From Caccoplasma sp905210875 (GTDB lineage: Bacteria; Bacteroidota; Bacteroidia; Bacteroidales; UBA11471): DNA of 64,000 nucleotides. Location: assembly GCA_963931635.1 (NCBI GenBank), contig OZ007034.1, positions 248,001-312,000 on the forward strand, given 5' to 3'. The translations under genes were made by a program, and so were the position numbers. Shown here piece after piece: positions 52,926-59,448 of this stretch (position 1 is its first letter; every line of letters starts with the position of its first letter). A model generated the notes under the pieces. The model saw only the letters and a list, made by a program, of their open reading frames with translations, was not told the origin of the DNA and made no database searches.

Positions 52926-53776
52926 ATCGCATCTGTGCCGGAATAAGTCGTGCAAGCCGTTTTTCTTCCAATCGGGAAAGCAACGACAACGCTGTATTTT
53001 CACAAGTGGCCGCATATCTGAGGGAGAACGGGTGGGACGTGCGTCTATACTCCGAAGCGGAATTTATAAACCAAGCGCAGGACGAACAATACATCTTCCA
53101 CATGGCGCGTGAGGAGTCTACCATCGACCGGCTTGAAAAGTTGGAGCAGACCCGTGCCGTTGTTGTCAACCCGGCCCGAAGCATCAAAAACTGCCGCCGC
53201 GACGCCCTCACCCACATCTTGACAGAGAATAACATTCCCTACCCCCGCAGTTTCACTGCCGAGACATCTTGCCCCATCGAAGAATTGCTGCAAAAGAGCA
53301 ACATGGGAGCCTGTTGGCTGAAAAGGGGCGACATGCACACTATCTGCCCCGACGACGTGTGTTTTGCACCTACACCGGATATCGCCCGAGAGCAATGGGC
53401 GGCTTTTGCCCGACGGGGCATTGAACGGGGGGTTGTAACAGAACACCTGACAGGCGATCTGATAAAATTTTATGGAGTGACTGGCGAGCCTTTTTTCTTC
53501 TGGTGTTACCCCCAATACAGCAAATTCGACAAATTCGGTCATGAACTCGTCAACGGAACCCCGGTGCTTTACCCTTTCAGAGAATGTAACCTTCAAGACA
53601 TTTGCTCCCAAGCCGCCGGCCTGCTGGGGTTGTACATCTATGGCGGAGATGCCATCGTCTCTCCCGACGGTTCGATACACATCATCGACCTTAACGACTG
53701 GCCCAGTTTCTCGCCCTGCCTGAACGAGGCAGTAACACACATAGGTAGAGCCCTCATCAAGAAATTCAATCATTAA
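52922..53776 (+). CDS. ATP-grasp enzyme, RimK/ITPK-like
   Basis: 284 aa, no signal peptide. ATP-grasp marks: NPARSIKNCRRDALTHILTE with the NxxxSIxNC start of the ATP-binding half, Lys134 in CWLKRGD, Glu174 in VTEHLTGDLIK with Lys182, and the metal site GGDAIVSPDGSIHIIDLNDWPSF (Asp243, Asp256, Asn258; shown in outline). The DLNDWPSF ending is like that of RimK-type ligases and of inositol-phosphate kinases of the ITPK family. It could phosphorylate an inositol phosphate or join an amino acid to the lipid head group. It overlaps the nucleotidyltransferase by 4 bases and lies 1 base before the phosphatidyltransferase gene. Confidence 0.7.
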   Translation: MNRICAGISRASRFSSNRESNDNAVFSQVAAYLRENGWDVRLYSEAEFINQAQDEQYIFHMAREESTIDRLEKLEQTRAVVVNPARSIKNCRRDALTHILTENNIPYPRSFTAETSCPIEELLQKSNMGACWLKRGDMHTICPDDVCFAPTPDIAREQWAAFARRGIERGVVTEHLTGDLIKFYGVTGEPFFFWCYPQYSKFDKFGHELVNGTPVLYPFRECNLQDICSQAAGLLGLYIYGGDAIVSPDGSIHIIDLNDWPSFSPCLNEAVTHIGRALIKKFNH

Positions 53777-53777
53777 C

Positions 53778-54734
53778 ATGTCTACGCAATCCTCATCAAA
53801 CGTTCCGACCTCATCGGGGAAACGCCCCACATTGGCATCGACCTTGAAATCGCGCGATACCGAAGAGGCATTCGACCTTATCTTCTACCGGCCTATCGGC
53901 TATGTATGGGCCTTGCTCTGCCGCCGGCTCGGCATCGTACCCAATGCAGTCACCCTCGTGGCTATCGTCGTGGGCACGGCTGGCGGCATACTCTTTGCCG
54001 TGGGGTCGCTCACCTGCACTCTGTGGGCCATCGGACTGCTTGTCTTTGCCAACTCTCTCGACAGTGCCGACGGACAACTGGCCCGCATGACCGGCCAATA
54101 TTCGCGACTAGGACGCTTTCTCGACGGCATGTGCGGCGACATCTGGTTTGTCGCCATATACGTGTCGGTAGCCTATCGGCTGTCGCTGCAAGAGGGGTGG
54201 AACCTCTATGCTTGGCCACTGGGCGCCGTAGCAGGATTCTTCCATGTGAAGCAAGCCGCCCTGGCCGACTACTACCGCAACTTTCACCTCTTCATCTTGA
54301 AAGGTAAGCAACAGAGCGAATGGGACAATTCGGCCCAACTCGCCGACATCTACCGCCGCACGCCCTGGTTTCCCAATCTCTTTGCCAAACTGTCGGCACT
54401 CTTCTACTGGGGTTACACCCGCCAACAGGAGCTATCCACTCCCGCATTGCAACAACTGCGGCAACAGCTCGACACCCAATATGGAGATGAATGGCCCTCT
54501 TCATTGCGCGAAGAGTTCCGGCTCAAAAGCAAGCCGTTGATGAAATACACCAACATACTTACATTCAACACCCGGATCTTTGTGCTCTTTGCCGTCATGC
54601 TGCTTGGAAAACCGCTCTACTACTTTCTTTTCGAACTCACGGTCATGAACCTCATTCTCCTGTATATGAACCGACGGCACGAACGCATCTGCCGGCAGTT
54701 CATCCAATCGGTTGGAAAGGAGGCGTCGCTATGA
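53778..54734 (+). CDS. CDP-alcohol phosphatidyltransferase family protein
   Basis: 318 aa with about six membrane helices. The family motif is clear: D95-x2-D98-G99-x2-A102-R103-x8-G112-x3-D116, but the last metal-binding Asp is D121, one residue further than the usual D-x3-D. The enzyme should join a lipid and a phospho-alcohol with release of CMP, either CDP-diacylglycerol plus inositol phosphate or CDP-inositol plus a lipid alcohol; the nucleotidyltransferase in the same operon favours the second. The ~40 N-terminal residues are polar and the C-terminus is Arg-rich, both cytoplasmic. It overlaps the HAD gene by 4 bases. Confidence 0.88.
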   Translation: MSTQSSSNVPTSSGKRPTLASTLKSRDTEEAFDLIFYRPIGYVWALLCRRLGIVPNAVTLVAIVVGTAGGILFAVGSLTCTLWAIGLLVFANSLDSADGQLARMTGQYSRLGRFLDGMCGDIWFVAIYVSVAYRLSLQEGWNLYAWPLGAVAGFFHVKQAALADYYRNFHLFILKGKQQSEWDNSAQLADIYRRTPWFPNLFAKLSALFYWGYTRQQELSTPALQQLRQQLDTQYGDEWPSSLREEFRLKSKPLMKYTNILTFNTRIFVLFAVMLLGKPLYYFLFELTVMNLILLYMNRRHERICRQFIQSVGKEASL

Positions 54735-55444
54735 TTCCACCGGTAAAAGGTTTGCTCTTCGACTTCGGCGGCACTCTCGACACCAACGGCACCCATTGGG
54801 GCATCGTATTGCAGGAGGCCTATCGGAAAGCAGGTTTCGTCATCGACGAAAAATCATTCAGGGAAATGTATGTAAACGGAGAACGGCAACTGGCAGCACG
54901 GCCTGTCATCGCCCCCGAAGACACTTTCGACCTCGTGTTGAAGAAGAAGCTGGCCCTTGAACGCAACTACGGCGTGGAACACGGCCTGCTTCCCGACACC
55001 TCCGAGACCGATCGCCGACTGGCCCTCATCGCAGACATGTGCTACACACTCGCCCGCCGAAACACGACGAGAATACACCCTCTGCTCAAAAAACTGAAAG
55101 AGAAATATGCAATTGCTTTGGTGTCGAACTTCTACGGCAACCTGCCGGCCGTACTCGACGATTTCGGGCTGAACGACTGCTTCGAAACGGTTGTCGAATC
55201 GGCCCGCGCCGGGGTGCGCAAACCCGACCCGGCCATTTTCGGCCTAGCCCTGAAAGCCCTGCAACTCCCCCCCGAAGCGTGTGCCGTCGTGGGAGACAGT
55301 TACAAAAACGACATCGCCCCCTCCCGTGCCCTGGGCATAAACACCATCTGGCTCAAAGGCCGCGGCTGGGAACCCGACAATGATAACCGGCCAGCCGGCA
55401 GCATCATTTCCGACCTGACCGAACTCTACACACTATTATCATAA
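54731..55444 (+). CDS. HAD-superfamily hydrolase
   Basis: 237 aa from the ATG at 54731, which overlaps the phosphatidyltransferase stop (ATGA); a longer upstream frame is a shadow. HAD motifs: nucleophile Asp11 in LLFDFGGTLD, motif II Ser in LVSNFYGN, Lys in VRKPDPAIFG, and GDSYKNDI at the end. The residue two after the nucleophile is Gly13 instead of the usual acid/base Asp, as in some dehalogenase-like members. A cap domain spans residues ~17-85. In this operon it is the candidate phosphatase for an inositol-phosphate lipid or precursor, though the missing Asp leaves that open. Last gene of the operon. Confidence 0.85.
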   Translation: MIPPVKGLLFDFGGTLDTNGTHWGIVLQEAYRKAGFVIDEKSFREMYVNGERQLAARPVIAPEDTFDLVLKKKLALERNYGVEHGLLPDTSETDRRLALIADMCYTLARRNTTRIHPLLKKLKEKYAIALVSNFYGNLPAVLDDFGLNDCFETVVESARAGVRKPDPAIFGLALKALQLPPEACAVVGDSYKNDIAPSRALGINTIWLKGRGWEPDNDNRPAGSIISDLTELYTLLS

Positions 55445-55459
55445 ACATAAAAAAGAAAA

Positions 55460-55487
55460 AAGGGAATACAATCGCTTGCATTCCCTT
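55460..55487 (-). terminator. Terminator of the tRNA-Arg transcript
   Basis: Stem of 8 + 3 bp with one mismatch (55460-55471 with 55476-55487), followed on the minus strand by TTTTCTTTTTT. It also lies 15 bases after the HAD gene and may stop that transcript too. Confidence 0.8.
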
Positions 55488-55491
55488 CATG

Positions 55492-55565
55492 TGATCGAGG
55501 AGGGATTCGAACCCTCGACCCACAGCTTAGAAGGCTGTTGCTCTATCCAGCTGAGCTACCCGACC
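55492..55565 (-). tRNA. tRNA-Arg (anticodon TCT)
   Basis: A 74-base cloverleaf on the minus strand: acceptor stem with two G-T pairs, D-arm TAGCTCAGCTGGATAGAGCA, anticodon stem ACAGC/GCTGT around loop CTTCTAA (anticodon TCT, codon AGA), T-arm GGGTTCGAATCCC. The 3-prime CCA is not encoded. Confidence 0.95.
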
Positions 55566-55606
55566 AGACCACCTTATACCGAATATGGTATTCGGAAAAA
55601 GCGTTG

Positions 55607-55637
55607 CAAAGGTAAACGATTATATCGTAAACACCAA
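55607..55637 (-). promoter_or_regulatory. Promoter of tRNA-Arg
   Basis: On the minus strand TTG (55635-55637), a 20-base spacer and the exact core TACCTTTG (55607-55614). The pre-tRNA leader holds a perfect 7-3-7 inverted repeat CCGAATA-tgg-TATTCGG (55579-55595). In the remaining gap to 55820 the only structure I see is an 8-bp inverted repeat ATCAGGTG/CACCTGAT (55730-55737, 55758-55765) followed on the minus strand by TTTTG. Confidence 0.7.
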
Positions 55638-55819
55638 ATATGTATCCGATTTTTTAAGCCCGACTTCTACGGAGTTTTCGAGCATTTCGGCTGGAAGCCG
55701 CATTTCCCAAGGTGAAATCTTGACACAAAATCAGGTGCCGACACTCGCCCGGATTGCCACCTGATCGACCAATTCAAGAAACATATCACATAAAACAATT
55801 GACAATCGGGGTCAAAATA

Positions 55820-55850
55820 TTGGAAATACAAAAAAAAGTACCTACCTTTG
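55820..55850 (+). promoter_or_regulatory. Promoter of rplY-pth
   Basis: TTG at 55820-55822, 20-base spacer, exact core TACCTTTG at 55843-55850; about 80-base leader before rplY. Confidence 0.7.
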
Positions 55851-55932
55851 CGCTGCTTTTTTAAGTATTCCGTGCGATGGGAAATTAAGAAGCTGATAAT
55901 CTTAATTTTGAGTAACACAAAAACAAACAGAA

Positions 55933-56577
55933 ATGAAAACATTCCAATTAGAAGGAACCCCCAGAACCGATCTGGGCAAAAAAGCTGTAAAAGCTTTGCG
56001 TAAAGAAGGCCTTATCCCTGCCGTACTCAATGGCGGAGAAGTATTCAACCTCCCCTACACCGGCACCTTGAAAGAAGGCGAGAAAATTGTAGAAATCGGA
56101 AACAATCAAGGTCTTATCGTTACCGACTTTTCCGTTACGGCCAATGCCGTGCGCAATCTGATCTACACCCCCGAAATCTTTGTTGTAGAACTGACTGTCG
56201 GCACCAAAAAAGTTATGGCCGTAGTAAAAGACATACAATTCCACCCTGTTGAAGAGCGCATCCTGCACATGGACTTCCTTGAAGTAACCGACAAGAAGCC
56301 TGTCGTAATGGAAGTACCCGTAGCTCTCGATGGACACGCCGAAGGTGTGAAAGCCGGTGGTAAATTGAGCCTTGAAATGAGAAAACTCAAAGTAAAAGCC
56401 ATCTACACCAACATTCCCGAGAAAATAGTCATCAATGTCGAAAACCTCGGCTTGGGCAAAACCATGCAAGTAGGCGACTTGCACTTCGACGGCCTCGAAA
56501 TCATGAACGCCAAGAACGCTGTCGTTTGTGCCGTAAAACTGACTCGTGCCGCCCGCGGTGCCGCCGCAAAAGCCTAA
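55933..56577 (+). CDS. rplY: 50S ribosomal protein L25/general stress protein Ctc
   Basis: 214 aa, the long two-domain (TL5/Ctc) form. N-terminal 5S-rRNA-binding domain begins KTFQLEGTPRTDLGKKAVKALRKEG (outline); the C-terminal beta domain (about 95-200) is typical of Ctc. pth follows after 16 bases, the widespread rplY-pth pairing. The last residues are Ala-rich (ARGAAAKA). Confidence 0.95.
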   Translation: MKTFQLEGTPRTDLGKKAVKALRKEGLIPAVLNGGEVFNLPYTGTLKEGEKIVEIGNNQGLIVTDFSVTANAVRNLIYTPEIFVVELTVGTKKVMAVVKDIQFHPVEERILHMDFLEVTDKKPVVMEVPVALDGHAEGVKAGGKLSLEMRKLKVKAIYTNIPEKIVINVENLGLGKTMQVGDLHFDGLEIMNAKNAVVCAVKLTRAARGAAAKA

Positions 56578-56593
56578 TAAGGAATAACGCTGC

Positions 56594-57157
56594 ATGAAAT
56601 ACCTGATTGTAGGGCTGGGTAACATAGGCGACGAATATGCAGCTACCCGGCACAACATAGGTTTCAGAGTATTGGACGCCTTAGCCAAGGCGTCCAATCT
56701 CGTTTTTGAAGACAAACGATACGGGTTTGTCGCCCAGATGCGACTGAAAGGCCACAGCCTTATCCTGCTGAAACCGTCGACATACATGAACCTGAGCGGA
56801 AATGCCGTACGTTACTGGCTGCAAAAAGAGAATATTCCCATTGAAAATCTCCTTGTCGTTGTCGACGATTTGGCGCTGCCGTTCGGTACCCTGCGACTCA
56901 AACCGCGGGGCAGTGATGCCGGGCACAACGGTCTGAAACACATTCAACAGGTTCTCGGTACCGACGGATATGCCCGGCTACGATTTGGACTCGGGAACGA
57001 CTTTCCTCGCGGAGGACAGGTAGATTTTGTACTCGGTACCTTCCCTCCCGAAGAGGAGAAACAACTTCCCGAACGACTCGAACGGGCTTGCGAAATCATC
57101 AAGGAATTCTGTCTGGCCGGTATACAGAATGCCATGAACCGCTACAACAACAAATAA
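56594..57157 (+). CDS. pth: Peptidyl-tRNA hydrolase
   Basis: 187 aa, full length. It recycles peptidyl-tRNA dropped by the ribosome. YLIVGLGNIGDEYAATRHNIGF has Asn and catalytic His (in TRHNIGF), KPSTYMNLSG and VVVDDLALPFG follow with the Asp, and GSDAGHNGLKHI is intact. The S4-domain gene begins 4 bases after it. Confidence 0.96.
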   Translation: MKYLIVGLGNIGDEYAATRHNIGFRVLDALAKASNLVFEDKRYGFVAQMRLKGHSLILLKPSTYMNLSGNAVRYWLQKENIPIENLLVVVDDLALPFGTLRLKPRGSDAGHNGLKHIQQVLGTDGYARLRFGLGNDFPRGGQVDFVLGTFPPEEEKQLPERLERACEIIKEFCLAGIQNAMNRYNNK

Positions 57158-57161
57158 TACC

Positions 57162-57617
57162 ATGCCGAAAGAAGGAGAGATAAGAATCGATAAATTCCTG
57201 TGGGCAACTCGCATCTTCAAGACACGCACCATTGCCACCGAAGCATGCAAAAAAGGGAGAGTATCGGTAGCCGGCACCAACGTCAAACCGTCACGGCCGG
57301 TACAAGTGGGCGAAGTCATCGAGGTGCGCAAACCGCCCATCACCTATTCGTTCAAGGTACTGGCTCTCGCCGAAAATCGCATGAGAGCCAAGCTGGTGCC
57401 TCAATACCTCGAAAACGTTACGCCACCAGACCAATATGAACTCATCGACATGATACGGCTCAGTGGCTTTGTCAATCGGGCCAAGGGCGAAGGTCGCCCC
57501 ACCAAACGAGACGGCCGGGAACTTAAAAAATTTACCGACAACAGTTTTCTCGACACACTACCCGACGATGACGACGACTTTGATTTCGACTTCGACATAG
57601 ACGACCTCAACCCTTAA
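57162..57617 (+). CDS. S4-domain RNA-binding protein (HslR/Hsp15-like)
   Basis: 151 aa. Residues ~5-70 form an S4 RNA-binding domain (IRIDKFLWATRIFKTRTIA, KKGRVSVAGTNVKPS). Hsp15 of enterobacteria rescues stalled 50S subunits with nascent chains; a similar task fits the neighbouring pth, but is inferred. The C-terminal ~15 residues are almost only Asp and Phe (DFDFDFD pattern), an unusual acidic tail. Its stop codon lies inside a terminator. Confidence 0.88.
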   Translation: MPKEGEIRIDKFLWATRIFKTRTIATEACKKGRVSVAGTNVKPSRPVQVGEVIEVRKPPITYSFKVLALAENRMRAKLVPQYLENVTPPDQYELIDMIRLSGFVNRAKGEGRPTKRDGRELKKFTDNSFLDTLPDDDDDFDFDFDIDDLNP

Positions 57618-57633
57618 AAGTTGAGGTTTTTTA
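57605..57633 (+). terminator. Terminator overlapping the end of the S4-domain gene
   Basis: 7-bp stem CCTCAAC/GTTGAGG (57605-57611 with 57620-57626), then six T. The 5-prime arm is part of the coding sequence. Confidence 0.8.
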
Positions 57634-57742
57634 TTAGAATCCTCCCCTTGATGATCGGGTTAAACCGAGATGAAGCGTTCACATCCGATAAATTCCTCCC
57701 ATAAAAAAACGGTGAAAAAGAACGATTTTTGACAAAAAGTTT

Positions 57743-57750
57743 TACCTTTG
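57743..57750 (+). promoter_or_regulatory. Promoter core for ilvE
   Basis: Exact TACCTTTG, 42 bases before the ilvE start codon. Confidence 0.55.
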
Positions 57751-57791
57751 TGATTCTCTATAAGTAAAACAACACAAAAAACAAACGCATC

Positions 57792-58811
57792 ATGAAAGAT
57801 ATAGATTGGTCGAACCTTCCGTTCGGATATATGCGCACCGACTACAATGTACGTTGCTACTACCGCAACGGTGCATGGGGCGAATTGGAACTTTGCTCCG
57901 AAGAAACCATCAACCTGCACATGGCAGCCACCAGCCTGCACTACGGCCAAGAAGGTTTTGAAGGCCTGAAAGCCTATCGCGGTAAAGACGGGAAAATACG
58001 CATCTTCCGCCCCGAAGCCAACGCCGAACGGCTCCAAAGCACCTGCCGCGGCATTCTTATGCCCGAATTACCCACCGAGCTTTTTATCAATGCCGTGAAA
58101 AAAGTAGTCAAGGCCAACGAACGTTTTATCCCCCCGTATGAAAGCGGAGCCGCCCTCTACATACGCCCGTTGCTTATCGGCATCAGCGCCCAAGTAGGTG
58201 TACACCCCGCCAGCGAATACCTCTTCGTCGTATTTGTAACCCCGGTAGGACCTTACTTCAAAGGAGGATTTGCTACCAACCCCTATGTCATCATTCGCGA
58301 ATTTGACCGTTCAGCACCTCTGGGTACCGGCATCTACAAAGTAGGCGGAAACTACGCCGCCAGTCTGCGCGCCAACAAAATGGCTCATGACCTGGGATAC
58401 TCGTGCGAATTCTACCTCGACGCCAAAGAGAAAAAATATATCGATGAGTGTGGTGCAGCCAACTTCTTCGGTATCAAAGACAACACCTATATCACCCCAC
58501 TGTCGACCTCGATACTGCCGTCGATTACCAACCGCAGCCTGATGCAACTGGCCGAAGATATGGGAATGAAGGTTGAACGCCGCCCCGTACCCGAAGAGGA
58601 ACTCTCCACCTTTGAAGAGGCAGGTGCCTGCGGAACAGCCGCCGTCATCAGCCCTATCGAACGTATCGACGACCTCGAAAACAAGAAATCGTATGTCATC
58701 TCCAAAGACGGCAAACCAGGGCCTGTATGCACGCGACTGTACAACAAACTGCGCGCCATTCAATACGGCGATGAACCCGACACCCACGGTTGGGTAACCA
58801 TCTTGGAATAA
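57792..58811 (+). CDS. ilvE: Branched-chain amino acid aminotransferase
   Basis: 339 aa, fold-type IV PLP enzyme. HYGQEGFEGLKAYRG is the substrate-side signature; the PLP-binding Lys lies in GTGIYKVGGNYAAS; DECGAANFFGI and EAGACGTAAVISPI follow. It makes or degrades Leu, Ile and Val by transfer with 2-oxoglutarate/glutamate. It has its own promoter and is followed after 16 bases by an HD-domain gene, probably on the same message. Confidence 0.95.
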   Translation: MKDIDWSNLPFGYMRTDYNVRCYYRNGAWGELELCSEETINLHMAATSLHYGQEGFEGLKAYRGKDGKIRIFRPEANAERLQSTCRGILMPELPTELFINAVKKVVKANERFIPPYESGAALYIRPLLIGISAQVGVHPASEYLFVVFVTPVGPYFKGGFATNPYVIIREFDRSAPLGTGIYKVGGNYAASLRANKMAHDLGYSCEFYLDAKEKKYIDECGAANFFGIKDNTYITPLSTSILPSITNRSLMQLAEDMGMKVERRPVPEEELSTFEEAGACGTAAVISPIERIDDLENKKSYVISKDGKPGPVCTRLYNKLRAIQYGDEPDTHGWVTILE

Positions 58812-58827
58812 ATCTAAACGCATTGGA

Positions 58828-59376
58828 ATGGATCCTTTTACGCTTATCAACAAATACTACACCGAAGGTTCGCCGCTATACGACATACTGGTAACACACA
58901 GCCGACGAGTAGCCGAGAAAGCCGTTGCCATTGCACGCCAACATCCGGAACTTAAAGCCGACGAAACTTTCCTCTACGAAGCAGCCATGCTTCACGACAT
59001 AGGTATCTATCTGACCCATGCCCCCGATATAGAATGTTTCGGCACACGCCCCTACATCTGTCACGGAACGCTGGGTAGCGAACTGCTCAAAAACGAAGGA
59101 CTGCCCCGCCATGCATTGGTATGCGAAAGACACACCGGCGCAGGACTTTCCCTCGACGACATCATTCGGGAGAACCTGCCTATTCCTCACCGCGACATGT
59201 TGCCGGTAAGCATAGAAGAGCAAATCATCTGCTATGCCGACAAATTTTATACCAAATCGCAACCCGATTGTGAAAAAACGCCCGAACAAATAAGAAAAAG
59301 CCTATCCAAATATGGAGAAGCTGCCGTCAAGCGTTTTGAACAGTGGGACTTATCTTTCTCATCTAAAAATTATTAA
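58828..59376 (+). CDS. HD-domain phosphohydrolase
   Basis: 182 aa. A stand-alone HD domain: His in VTHSRRVAEKA, HD pair in AAMLHDIGIYLTHAP (about 56-57), His in CHGTLGSELL and the closing Asp in ICYADKFYTK. HDIG-type enzymes hydrolyse phosphate esters or nucleotides; the substrate is unknown. Follows ilvE after 16 bases and is followed by a terminator. Confidence 0.88.
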   Translation: MDPFTLINKYYTEGSPLYDILVTHSRRVAEKAVAIARQHPELKADETFLYEAAMLHDIGIYLTHAPDIECFGTRPYICHGTLGSELLKNEGLPRHALVCERHTGAGLSLDDIIRENLPIPHRDMLPVSIEEQIICYADKFYTKSQPDCEKTPEQIRKSLSKYGEAAVKRFEQWDLSFSSKNY

Positions 59377-59379
59377 AAC

Positions 59380-59409
59380 ATCTGCCCGACACCCCTATGT
59401 CGGGCAGAT
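59380..59409 (+). terminator. Terminator after the HD-domain gene
   Basis: 12-bp perfect stem (59380-59391 with 59398-59409), 6-base loop; the T-tract is weak (TTGTCTATCTTTG) and runs straight into the lptD promoter core. Confidence 0.75.
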
Positions 59410-59413
59410 TGTC

Positions 59414-59421
59414 TATCTTTG
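59414..59421 (+). promoter_or_regulatory. Promoter core for lptD
   Basis: Exact TATCTTTG only 5 bases after the terminator stem and 28 bases before the lptD start codon. The terminator hairpin would occupy the spacer and upstream element of this promoter. Confidence 0.55.
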
Positions 59422-59448
59422 CGGACGGATTGCCCACACAAGAAGTGA

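Noticed and set aside
54491..55444. HAD protein with an 80-residue extension
   Set aside because: The extension overlaps the CDP-alcohol phosphatidyltransferase gene; the ATGA overlap at 54731 gives a normal start.
55730..55765. Inverted repeat as a second tRNA or terminator
   Set aside because: No cloverleaf can be drawn, and no minus-strand gene or promoter upstream needs a terminator here.
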